Source: Ferdinandcohnia sp047246645
GTDB taxonomy: Bacteria; Bacillota; Bacilli; Bacillales; Bacillaceae_L
DNA length: 64,000 nt
Reading direction: 5' to 3'
Assembly (NCBI RefSeq): GCF_047246645.1
Contig: NZ_JBFOKR010000002.1
Span: forward strand, 62,001-126,000
Of the stretch, positions 6,217 through 15,700 are shown one piece after another (the first letter of the stretch is position 1; each line of letters begins with the position of its first letter). Made by a program: the position numbers and the translations under genes. The notes below the pieces were generated by a model. The model was not told the DNA's origin and ran no database searches. It saw nothing but the letters and a program-made list of their open reading frames with translations.

Positions 6217-6850
6217 AGTCATTATTCTCCTTTCTATCATCTTCTTCAGGGTTTGAAACATCGATCTCACTTGTTATTTCCGCATTTTCTTCAACTTGTT
6301 CTTTTTCTTCAGTTATTTCAATATTTGAACTCTCATCATTCACCTCTTGTTGAGGCTCTTCCTCTTTAATACATGTCACCATAATTTCTCCACTCCATAC
6401 TTCCGACCTTAAATCATAGTTTTGGTTATAACCTGGTCTTTGAAAAAACTTGAAGGCATAATACCCAGGTTTATCCGCTTGGTATGCTAAATGCAACGTA
6501 CTATTAGCACCAATAGGATCAATAATGCCCTCATATATTTTTTCTCCCGTTTCATTTAGATGTAAAGCTTCAGAGTAGTAAACTTCATATTCCGTAGTTC
6601 CTATCATAGTAAAGCCTCTATTCTCAATTTCAGCTGTAATATCAACCTGAGTACATGAAGTTATATTTTGAGGATTATTAGACGTGAAATTCAAATCACT
6701 TTTATCCCACCAAGTTCCAACTTTTATTTCAGAACTCCAAGTTTGACTATCAGTAAAGTAGGCTTCAGTGCTGGACGTAATAATTGACATGAAAAATAAA
6801 AAGAAATAAATACATGCAATAATTGATACGATCTGAATTTTTGGCATCAA
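6209..6850 (-). CDS. tapA: TapA-like TasA fiber assembly/anchoring protein
   Basis: The 213-aa protein has an N-terminal membrane signal (about residues 6-28), then WWDKSDLNF and PGYYAFKFFQRPGY, matching TapA (RWDQSDLHIS and PGIYAFKVYKPAGY in B. subtilis), with paired cysteines (TSCTQ and VTCIK). A long acidic Glu-rich C-terminal tail follows. TapA nucleates and anchors TasA fibers after SipW processing. The gene precedes and overlaps sipW. The start is TTG at 6850 or ATG at 6847 (GGGAGGA 9 or 12 nt upstream). A terminator-like palindrome separates it from tasA, and an inverted repeat (6881-6920) sits in its promoter region. Confidence 0.85.
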   Translation of the reverse strand: MMPKIQIVSIIACIYFFLFFMSIITSSTEAYFTDSQTWSSEIKVGTWWDKSDLNFTSNNPQNITSCTQVDITAEIENRGFTMIGTTEYEVYYSEALHLNETGEKIYEGIIDPIGANSTLHLAYQADKPGYYAFKFFQRPGYNQNYDLRSEVWSGEIMVTCIKEEEPQQEVNDESSNIEITEEKEQVEENAEITSEIDVSNPEEDDRKENNDYE

Positions 6851-6880
6851 AATACTCGGTCCTCCCTCACGTTTATTTGC

Positions 6881-6920
6881 TATCGTAAATATACAATTCG
6901 ATTAGTGTACACTTACGATA
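6881..6920. promoter_or_regulatory. Inverted repeat upstream of tapA
   Basis: TATCGTAA (6881-6888) and TTACGATA (6913-6920) are perfect 8-bp arms separated by 24 bp, about 30-70 bp upstream of tapA. Candidate operator; no GTTCTT box is present here. Confidence 0.45.
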
Positions 6921-6934
6921 ACAAAAAAACATCT

Positions 6935-6960
6935 AGAAAGATGGGATATCCCATCTTTCT
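6935..6960 (-). terminator. Intra-cluster terminator/attenuator between tasA and tapA
   Basis: AGAAAGATGGGAT and its exact complement form a 26-bp perfect palindrome. On the minus strand it is followed by TAGATG and seven T residues. It would end most tasA transcripts before tapA-sipW. Confidence 0.75.
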
Positions 6961-6979
6961 GTAAAGTAGAAGACCTGAA

Positions 6980-7582
6980 TTATTCTTTATGTTCACCTTC
7001 GCCTTGTTTAGCTTCTAAAGACCACGTTATTTGTAAAGAATCACCTTGGAATTGATTTTGATCCTGCTCATTATCAACAAATTCAAACTGAACAAACATT
7101 AGATCATCCGTCCCTGCCTCAAGTCCGCTTTCTTCAAAGCCTTCAAGAATTTTCAGCTCTACGAGGTCTGGTGTCATATTTTGAAGATCGTATAGTGTTG
7201 TTGAGTAGACAACATCGTTATATTCAAAAGGACTTTGTTTATCTACATTTTCAAGAAAGTTAACCCGAATATGCTTTCCAAGATCCTCGGTGTTATCTCC
7301 CTTAAAATCACCTACAGTATATGAAGTACTTAATAGCACTTGAGATATGTCTAAGGTTCCTAAATTATCCAGATAAAACACACGGTTCATCCAGTCACCA
7401 GGTTTGATATTATCAACATCTATGATCACCTCTGGATCAACCGCTAAATCCAAAGTCCCTGCAACAAAAGTTCCGGTAGCTTCGGCGGTATCGCTAAAAT
7501 ATGCATATGTACCCCCGGCAGCTATTGACAGGCCAAGTGCTGCAGACAAAAGTCCATATTTAAACTTCTTTTTTACGTTCAT
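6980..7582 (-). CDS. tasA: TasA/camelysin-family biofilm fiber protein
   Basis: The 200-aa protein has a signal peptide ending near GGTYAYFSD, the SipW-type cleavage region of TasA and camelysin (CalY). It continues with ATGTFVAGTLDLAVDP and NIKPGDWMNRVFYLDNLGTLDISQVLL, matching TasA ATFASGTLDL and NLKPGDKLTKDF. It is shorter than B. subtilis TasA (261 aa) and close to CalY of the B. cereus group. TasA forms the protein fibers of the biofilm. ATG has GGGAGG about 7 nt upstream. It is first in the cluster, the reverse of the B. subtilis tapA-sipW-tasA order. No SinR-type GTTCTT box is visible in 7583-7660. Confidence 0.9.
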   Translation of the reverse strand: MNVKKKFKYGLLSAALGLSIAAGGTYAYFSDTAEATGTFVAGTLDLAVDPEVIIDVDNIKPGDWMNRVFYLDNLGTLDISQVLLSTSYTVGDFKGDNTEDLGKHIRVNFLENVDKQSPFEYNDVVYSTTLYDLQNMTPDLVELKILEGFEESGLEAGTDDLMFVQFEFVDNEQDQNQFQGDSLQITWSLEAKQGEGEHKE

Positions 7583-7660
7583 TAAATTGTCCTCCCTTAA
7601 CTTTTAAGTTTACTTTCATCTTGTCCACTTCCAAACTTCCTTCAAAACATAGCTATTTTT

Positions 7661-7694
7661 AAAGAAGGATGTAAGAAACCTTACATCCTTCTTT
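7661..7694. terminator. Terminator after bpr
   Basis: A 15-bp perfect stem (AAAGAAGGATGTAAG with its complement) and a 4-nt loop, just past the bpr stop. Confidence 0.8.
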
Positions 7695-7700
7695 GTTGCA

Positions 7701-10700
7701 TTATTTTGTAAAGCTACCTGGTAGGTCTGGTCTGCCTGGTCTTGGTTTCACTGGTCGATCTTTATCACCAGGTTTCCAAGCATTAATATGAAGTTTTCCG
7801 TCAGCAATTTCACGAGATTCGTTACCATACGCATCTCTAGCAATTACTTCGATTTCCACTCCTTCAGCACTTAGGCTAACAGGTGCAGTCCAAGTTGCTT
7901 CATATTGACCTGGTTCTACTTCTGTAAGTGGAAGTTCTGTTACATTATTTAGACCAGAGAAATTTGCTAACGGCATACGCAATGCAAATCCAGCATCTAA
8001 ACCTTCTTCACTTGTGAAGGAGATCGTTACTGTGTCATTTTCCCCAGACCTAAGAGTTACGTCTTCAGCAGGTTGAATATTGGAAATATCAATATCTCCA
8101 AATTTAACATCTAACACAACACTTTCAGTAGTCGTGTTACCTGCTTTGTCTGTTGCAATAACTTCAATTGTATTTTCGCCATTATCAAGTAAAATTCGCT
8201 TAGAGAATGAACCATCAGCAACAGTTGCGTTCTGTCCATTAACTGTTACTTTATCAATATTGGCATCAGCAACTGTACCTTCGACAGTAACTGTTTCTCT
8301 ATTTGTTTTTGAGCCATCTTCTGGACTAGTAATTGCTAGTTCAGGAGCATTTTGATCAAGTGTAACTTTTACAGTCTCAGATGGATCTGTAACACCATTT
8401 TCAGATGAAGCTTTCGCTGTAATGTTGTTTTCACCATCAGCTAATGTTATAGCAACTGAGAATGTACCTTCAGCAGTTGCCGAAGCTGAACCTACTTCCT
8501 CGCCGTTATTGTAAACAAGAACAGTTGTCGTAGGAGCTGCTTTACCTGTTACATTAACTTCTGCTTCATTTGTAAATGAACCATCGACTGGTGCAGTAAT
8601 TGTTGGTGGTGTTACTTCATAATTCACTGTTGCACGAATCATGTAGTTACCTTCTGCTTCTGGAGATGGCCCCCATGCTCCACCAACTAATTGATAGCTG
8701 CGTCCTGCATATTCACCATCTTCGTCAGTAGCAAGACCTGGTGTATTTGGATTTGCATGATTTTGAATGTATACCATGTAGAAGTCACCTTCAACAACGA
8801 TACCTTCTTCACTTAAATCCACATTTGTCCAATTACCATCACGGAGTGTAGTTGCATTGAACGGTCCTGCAAGCTTCGTACCTGGTCCTCCATCAGCTCC
8901 ATCAGCTGCATATACAGCTACTTGGAACTCATTTCCACCTGGTACTGGCCATGATGCATCCCAAGTACGGAATAAACCACCAGTAACTAATGCTTTATCA
9001 TGACCTTCTGCAAGTGACATTTTCACTGCCCAACCATTACCTGCGTCATAGAACGCTCTTGCATTTTCTGCAGTACCATCGTCATAGCCGATTTCGCCAG
9101 GGAAACCAATGAATGGCTTTAATTCAAAGTTCTGCTCAACATTTCCTTCTAAAGAAATAGTAACTTCTTGGCTGTAGTAGCTTGGTGCAACAACCTTAAG
9201 AGTATAGTCGCCTTCATATCCAGTTAATGAATAATGACCATCTGCACCAGTTGTAACAGGTGTAACAGCAGCATCTTCCATTAAATAGATTGTTGCGCCT
9301 TCAATTGGGTTGCCCGTTTGTTCATTTACTACAGTACCAGTTACAGTACCTTTTGGCAGTTCTTCTAAATTGAAGTTTGCTGTTACTTCTTCACCATCAA
9401 CAACAGTTACTGACTGTGATGCTGGTGCATACCCATAGCTTTCAGCAACTACTGTATAATCGCCTACAGCATGGCTAAATGTATAACCACCAGTAGCTGG
9501 ATTCGTTTTAGTTGATCTTCCAGTTTCAACTACAGTAACAGTTGCATCTAAAGGCAATGCCATTGGAGCAACATCAGCAGTTTCTACATCGTCAGTGGTC
9601 TTAGAAGCTTCATTCATTTTTTGCTTCAATTTAGTAATGTCTACTTTTTCGCCTTTCTTCGTTGTAGCTGGCTCTTTTTCTGGTTTTGCAGTTAAAGGTG
9701 CAGCAATTTGAGTATCAGAGATTTGGAAATCATCGATGTACCAGCCATCTCTAGTTACGCTGCCATCAGTTGCAACATCAAATGAGAAGATAACAGTATC
9801 TCCTGCATATGCGCTTAGATCAAACTCAGCATCGATCCAACCGCCAGTTGTACCTGTATATTCAGCAAGTGAATCCCATGTTAACCCACCATCTGCCGTT
9901 ACGAAAACTCCTCCGAAATCCCAGTTGTTTTCTAGGTTATACCATTGTTTAAATTGCAGGTACGAATTTCCAACTTCTGGAATTTGAATTGGAAGTGTTT
10001 CAAGGGATTCATAAGCATTAGAAGTATACTGACCATCAAGGTTAGTTGCTACTACATTTTCACCAGAGAATGCAGCACCAGGACCTGAAGTTGGTACGCC
10101 TCGTTCCCAAGCTTCACCTTGGACTACAGTCCAACCAGCCATATCTGTTTCAAAGTTTTGGAAATAGCCAACTGTTGGTACACCATTAATCGTTACTGTG
10201 TAATCATCACTAACAGTTTCATTTCCACCGAAGTCTGTTGCTTTGATGCGATATAACAATTCACCTTCAGCAACATCCGTGCCTGGAATTGTTGCTTGGA
10301 ATACTCCATTTTTGTAGTCTCCGCTTACTCGAGAAGCTTCGACTGTCTCAAATGAACCATCTTTTGAATATTCAACAACAACACCTGTAACACTTACATT
10401 GTCAGTAACTGACGCTTGAACAACTACTGGTAATCCTGCAAATGTTTCACCAATGCTCTCATGTTCAACAACAGGTGCCTCTTCGTCATTACCATCAACT
10501 GTTACTTGACCTTTAATAGTACCCAGTCCAGAAACAACTGAAGATACTGCATCAAATACGTTGATAATCCCATGACCAAAACCATTGTTTGGAGCCTGAG
10601 GATATTGAGTATTTGTTCTTGGTGTTGCAGTGTCTTTTAAGACTTGCTCAATTTGGTCCACAGTTAAACTGTTATCTGCTTGAAGTAATAATGCAGCAGC

Positions 10701-12032
10701 ACCAGCTACATGTGGAGCCGACATTGATGTTCCACTATTTCCAGCATATCCACTACCTGGAATTGAAGAACGAACACCTACTCCCGGAGCTGATACTTCC
10801 GGCTTCATTTCACCAGTTGGTGATGGACCTTGTAGTGAGAAACTAGCCAATGCGTCATTAATATCTGTTGCACCTACGGCAATTGCTTCTGGATAGTTAC
10901 CTGGTGAAGATACTGATCCAGGACCACCCGGGTTTGTATCGCGTACATTTCCAGCAGAGAAAACGGGAACAATTTCTGCAGCTCTCCATGCTGCAACCAT
11001 TGGTTGATACCAATCGTCCATACCTGCATAAATTGAACCCCAAGAGTTGTTAATAATATCTGGTGCCATTTCTGGATGTGGATTGCCTTCAGCATCCTTT
11101 GGAGCTAACATCCATTCTCCAATTTCCATAAACACTGCATCAGTTGCACCTAATGGACCGAATGCTCTTGCTGCAATCCATTTTGCACCTGGTGCTACAC
11201 CTATTTCATTTGTACCATTTGGATCTGCCCCTACCATCGTCCCCATTGTGTGAGTACCATGACCATCAGTATCAACAGGAACAGATGAACCGTGAGGATC
11301 AAACCAACTAAATGTATGGTCTACTTCTCCATTGTCTGCGTTATATCCGCGATATTTCTCCATTAACGCGGGGTGATTCCATTGAACTCCAGAATCGATG
11401 TTAGCAACAACCACACCAGTACCATCGATACCTAAGTTCCAAGCTGCAGGAGCGCTTACTCGATCAACTCCCCACTCAACAGCGTTAAGTACTTGCTCTT
11501 CAGTAGCTGTATGAAGAACATTCCTAGTTTCATTGAGTTTAATTGATTCTACCTCTGGAAATGAAGCCAGTTTCTCCATTACTTCTTTCGTAGCCGTAAC
11601 AGAAAGCCCGTTAACGATATAGAAAGATTTAATATCCTTTGCATTTTTCTCTTTTTCCAAATATGAAAGGACATTAGCCTGTGCTTCTTTCGCAGTTGCT
11701 CTCAATTCATTTACGATTGTTGAACGCTTAGCAACTTCTTTTTTTGCTGGTGTAAGCTTCTGTAAAGAAGCCTTTTCTTCAGCTTGCTTTGCAACACTTG
11801 CCGTATCTACTTGTTCTTTAAATCTGACTAAAAATGAAACCATTTCATTTTTATCAAATTTTTCTACTACCTTTTTGTTAATTTTGTTTTCCGCTACTTC
11901 CTTGTTGCCCTTGTAAGAAACCGAGTGTTCCTTCCCTGCAGCCAAAGCTAGGTTAATAGAAAAGCTGGGCACAATTAGAAAAGCACACATTAAAACACTT
12001 GCAATTCTGGTCAGTCTTCTTTTTTTTCTCAA
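7701..12032 (-). CDS. bpr: Bacillopeptidase F, secreted S8 subtilisin-family protease
   Basis: The protein of about 1443 aa matches the B. subtilis Bpr length (1433) and layout. A signal peptide (about 1-31) is followed by an inhibitor-type prodomain (about 60-175) and an S8 domain with Asp213 (NIDSGVQWNHP), His258 (DGHGTHTMG) and Ser436 (GTSMSAPHVAG). After these come an immune-inhibitor-like beta domain (NFETDMAGW... GWYIDDFQISD), two carboxypeptidase-regulatory-like domains, the Bpr-specific EIGYDDGTAENA domain and Ig-like repeats, ending in a Pro-rich tail (RPVKPRPGRPDLPGS). The start is TTG at 12030-12032, with AAGGGG 8 nt upstream. In B. subtilis bpr lies near spoIIGA-sigE; here it neighbours tasA and another S8 protease, so a matrix-remodelling role is a possible inference. 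Confidence 0.93.
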   Translation of the reverse strand: MRKKRRLTRIASVLMCAFLIVPSFSINLALAAGKEHSVSYKGNKEVAENKINKKVVEKFDKNEMVSFLVRFKEQVDTASVAKQAEEKASLQKLTPAKKEVAKRSTIVNELRATAKEAQANVLSYLEKEKNAKDIKSFYIVNGLSVTATKEVMEKLASFPEVESIKLNETRNVLHTATEEQVLNAVEWGVDRVSAPAAWNLGIDGTGVVVANIDSGVQWNHPALMEKYRGYNADNGEVDHTFSWFDPHGSSVPVDTDGHGTHTMGTMVGADPNGTNEIGVAPGAKWIAARAFGPLGATDAVFMEIGEWMLAPKDAEGNPHPEMAPDIINNSWGSIYAGMDDWYQPMVAAWRAAEIVPVFSAGNVRDTNPGGPGSVSSPGNYPEAIAVGATDINDALASFSLQGPSPTGEMKPEVSAPGVGVRSSIPGSGYAGNSGTSMSAPHVAGAAALLLQADNSLTVDQIEQVLKDTATPRTNTQYPQAPNNGFGHGIINVFDAVSSVVSGLGTIKGQVTVDGNDEEAPVVEHESIGETFAGLPVVVQASVTDNVSVTGVVVEYSKDGSFETVEASRVSGDYKNGVFQATIPGTDVAEGELLYRIKATDFGGNETVSDDYTVTINGVPTVGYFQNFETDMAGWTVVQGEAWERGVPTSGPGAAFSGENVVATNLDGQYTSNAYESLETLPIQIPEVGNSYLQFKQWYNLENNWDFGGVFVTADGGLTWDSLAEYTGTTGGWIDAEFDLSAYAGDTVIFSFDVATDGSVTRDGWYIDDFQISDTQIAAPLTAKPEKEPATTKKGEKVDITKLKQKMNEASKTTDDVETADVAPMALPLDATVTVVETGRSTKTNPATGGYTFSHAVGDYTVVAESYGYAPASQSVTVVDGEEVTANFNLEELPKGTVTGTVVNEQTGNPIEGATIYLMEDAAVTPVTTGADGHYSLTGYEGDYTLKVVAPSYYSQEVTISLEGNVEQNFELKPFIGFPGEIGYDDGTAENARAFYDAGNGWAVKMSLAEGHDKALVTGGLFRTWDASWPVPGGNEFQVAVYAADGADGGPGTKLAGPFNATTLRDGNWTNVDLSEEGIVVEGDFYMVYIQNHANPNTPGLATDEDGEYAGRSYQLVGGAWGPSPEAEGNYMIRATVNYEVTPPTITAPVDGSFTNEAEVNVTGKAAPTTTVLVYNNGEEVGSASATAEGTFSVAITLADGENNITAKASSENGVTDPSETVKVTLDQNAPELAITSPEDGSKTNRETVTVEGTVADANIDKVTVNGQNATVADGSFSKRILLDNGENTIEVIATDKAGNTTTESVVLDVKFGDIDISNIQPAEDVTLRSGENDTVTISFTSEEGLDAGFALRMPLANFSGLNNVTELPLTEVEPGQYEATWTAPVSLSAEGVEIEVIARDAYGNESREIADGKLHINAWKPGDKDRPVKPRPGRPDLPGSFTK

Positions 12033-12703
12033 CGCTACATCCCCTTTACTAATTTTTATTAGGTAACAAACTCTCCCCCTCACTTTGTAGATTCCTATAC
12101 TCCAAAAATATTATTTTGCTAGAATGCTAAGTTACTACCTACACTTATATTAAAGTTGTATTGTAGTAACCTAATTTATGTAGGAATACAGGTTCACATT
12201 AAGTGTATTTAAGGAAAGTCCAAATAATTATTAAAATTGGACTAATTATCCGAAAATTCTAAAAATGATTATAACGACCCATAAATCTTATCCTAAAATA
12301 GTACTATAACTGTGTATTTTTACTTACTATTTTTTTATAGACTATAATTAAAAAGACCCATTTGAATAATTTATATAAAATTCAATTGAGTCTTTCATAT
12401 TTTATATTTTTGTGATGACGCAAACTATTAATCGTTACTGTAAGGATCGTTCCCATGTCCAAAACCTAATGATGGTCATCCGCATTAACCAGTCTAGTAT
12501 TATTTGTAGTAATCCAAGGAGTTTTAGGCCTAGTTAATATTACATATTTTTATTTGAAAACACATAGTTCATAACTACTAAAATTTAAAGTGAATGGATT
12601 TTTGTTAGGGTAGTCCCCATTAGTACAACAACAATAGATTTTTCAATCTTGTCAGTTCCCGCTTCACCAATTGTATTTCTACTTGATGTACTTAAACGAA
12701 ACA
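12033..12703. other. Noncoding stretch of about 670 bp between the two protease genes
   Basis: AT-rich, holding the bpr promoter region. An inverted repeat GTTACTAC...GTAGTAAC lies at 12131-12170, and a hairpin with two imperfect pairs (AAAGACCCATTTGAAT with ATTCAATTGAGTCTTT) at about 12352-12393. No convincing gene was seen. Near 12421-12530 the minus strand has short coding-like fragments (for example GFGHGNDPYSND) that could be relics of a lost gene. Confidence 0.5.
12131..12170. promoter_or_regulatory. Inverted repeat upstream of bpr
   Basis: GTTACTAC (12131-12138) and GTAGTAAC (12163-12170) are perfect 8-bp arms, 100-140 bp before the bpr start. Candidate operator for an unidentified regulator. 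Confidence 0.35.
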
Positions 12704-12741
12704 AAAAGGAATCCAGGGTCGGAGAACCTTGGATTCCTTTT
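12704..12741 (-). terminator. Terminator after the giant protease gene
   Basis: A 12-bp perfect stem (AAAAGGAATCCA with its complement), with TTTTTGTTT following on the minus strand, 10 bp past the stop. Confidence 0.85.
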
Positions 12742-12751
12742 ACAAAGTCTA

Positions 12752-15700
12752 CTACTTTACGGTAATACTTACTGGAACAAACTCAACTACAGAGCCATCT
12801 TCAGCAATCGCCTTAATTTGGTAAGTGTAAGTTGTACCACGAGCAACGTTTTCATCTATATAGTTTGTCTCAACTTGCTCTACCATCTTTTCTCCATCAC
12901 GGAGAATTTCGAAGCTGTTTGCTTCTATATCCGTCCAGGATAGATTAACTTCACCATTTACAACTTCTACCTTTGTTTCATTACTATTAACGTTAGACTT
13001 CGGTTTACCACTTACTACAACATGTAACGAATGTTCAGTCTCAACCTGTCCTGCAAAGTTTATTGCTTGAGCAGTCAGTTGATAACTACCATTTGTAAGT
13101 TCCATTTCAACTACAAACGTTCCATCCGAATTAGTTTTAGTAGTCCCCAGCACTTTATCTTTCTTTTTATTAGAACTAATGATTTGAATTGTGGTACCAG
13201 GGTCTGCCTTACCAGAAAGTGTAACATTTGGGTCTTTCACTTTTACTTCCTTCTCATCCCAAGAAACACTTGTTGGAGCTTCTTGTTCAGCGTCCATAGC
13301 CCAAAGAAGTGCGTTTCTAAATAGTTTTTTACCATCTTCTGTCCACCCGTAAGTTGGACCTACCATATTCGTGACTGCGAAGGACGATAATAATAGATGC
13401 ATATGGGCTTTGCTTCTAAATTCATAAGCAATTGAATTTCCCTTTTGTTCTTCCCCAACTGAGAGTCCCGCTAACGGAACGCCAGTATAGCCTTTAAAGG
13501 TTGCATATGGGCTCTTCTCAGCCAAAATCCGAATAGCAGAAGGAGTTTCAAAGCCTTCAAATATTGGATGCCCCTCAATTCCATTTACAAAAACTTCATC
13601 CTCATTATATCCATGCTGATCTACTTCAGGATTCTTATAGACTTGTCTTAGTAACGATATGGAGCCCTCTTTTTCACCCCAAGTACCTGTAAATATTACA
13701 CTGACTTGATGTTTGTCACTTTCCTCTATTAACTTCTCTACCTGTTCATTGGTTGCTTTATTGGTATTGACGAGGATTAAACGGTATTTTCCGACCTCTT
13801 CGGTAACGTCCCAACTTCTTTCCTCAGCATACAATTCTTGGCTGTTTAAGAAAGTTGTAAGTTCCGTTTTTACATCTCCAATAACAGCTACCTGATATGG
13901 GTGTAAACTCAGATTAGCAATTACATCTTCTTCGGCAATAACAACTTCCTCAGTTACAGGAAGATATCCATTAATCGTAATACTTAATTGATAGTTACCC
14001 GGAAGTAAATCCTTAAATGTGTAGGTACCATTTTCATCCGTAGTTAGTTCATCAACGAATCCCTGCGGGTCTTCTGGTGTTAATACTACCTTTGCATCTG
14101 TAATAACTTCCTCATTATCGGCATTTGTTACAATACCAGACAATGTAATACCTTGAATTTTTTCGAGTTGGAAACTAATTTCCTTTGAATCACCAATCGA
14201 TTCAATGACTACATCCTTCGTTTGTTCCATATATCCTCTTGCTTGAACCTTCACTTTGTATTGACCATTACCAAGGCCAATGCGGTATTGACCATCAGCA
14301 TTCGTAGTTGTACTTAAGCCTGTATCCACAATTGAGAGTTTTGCATTTTCAACCGGCTTGCCTTCTTCATCTGTTACAGTACCAAAAACTTCTCCTTGGC
14401 TAGCTGTTAAAGCAAATTCAATTGCATTTACATATATTTGTTTAGCAGCATCTGTCCAACGGTCAGCTGGATGTCCATAACTGCCTGCATGAAGCCCTGA
14501 GAGAAGAACATGTACACTATTAGATGAAGTATATTTAAAGCCAATACCATCTCCAAGGACACCGGATGTGTCATGTGTAAGCTCTCCAATTGTTGTGCCA
14601 CTATAATCTTTGTACACATTATATTGTGTACTAGAGCCCTCACGACTTAATAGAAGTAGCTCATCACCTACGGTAAATCCTTTAAAAATAGGATGATCTT
14701 GTTGTACCTTTAGATTAATTCTATTGTCTTTAAAGGTTGATGTAACTGTTTTAGGGTCACCAAAGACATCTGATAATTCTTTTATTGTGCCGTTACCCCA
14801 TTGCCCAGGGAATATCATACTTACCTGTAATTCGTTAGCATGTTCTACAAAATTCTTAAACTGCTCATCTGTCATGCTACTATCATTAAAAATGATTAAG
14901 CGATAGTTTTCCATATTTTCATATAGTGCAGCGTGATTTGTATTCAGATAATGATCAACATCAAATCCATATTGTTGAATAAATGGAACAAGTCGATCTT
15001 TATTCAGACTTGATGTCACAACAGCAATTTTCTGTGATACCTTCATCATGAAGGAAACATCAGTATTTTCTCCGATTGAAACGGTAATTCCCTCTTTATT
15101 CATTGGAGCATATCCAGGTGCGATAATCCTTATATCATATACTCCTGCAGGAACCGTTACCTTGAATTCACCTTTATTGTCAGTTTTACCTTTTAAAGGT
15201 GTACCTCTAATTTCAAAGGATGCTTCTTCAATTGGCTCATTTGTTTCACTGTTAATTACCTTACCAGTTATTGTGCCAACATCATCTGCTGTTATTTCAA
15301 AAATCTGTGTGAGCTGCTCCCCGTTCTCGACGGATACTGAAACAGTTTTTTCATGATGTCCAAAAGCATTAAATGATAATTCATAGGTTCCCTCTTCTAA
15401 AGCAATAAAGAAGTTGCCTTGATCATCTGTTTCATAGGTTTTACCTGTTTCTTTCACTATAACTGTTCCTGCAACATTCGTACCAAGGTTGTTTTTAACA
15501 GTGCCATGAATTTCTCCAACTAGCGGCTCTGTATTGTAAAGTGCCCACTCAATTGCATTATTTAAAATTGTTTCTCTTGTTGAGTCGAAAGAAGGAAGAG
15601 CTGGGTTATAGACATGGCTAAATGTCATGTTTGCTAAAAGAATCTCCACTGAGTCAGTTGTTCTTCCTTTATATGCAACCATACTTCCTTTTTCCCCATT

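Noticed and set aside
10868..11253. Open frames on either strand inside bpr and the giant protease
   Set aside because: They are antisense or out-of-frame shadows of genes with strong protein-level evidence, with no ribosome sites or recognisable products.
12421..12540. Coding-like fragments on the minus strand (GFGHGNDPYSND and RPKTPWITTNNTRL) suggesting a pseudogene
   Set aside because: Fragments are short, in different frames and lack a recognisable parent family; recorded only as a remark on the noncoding stretch.
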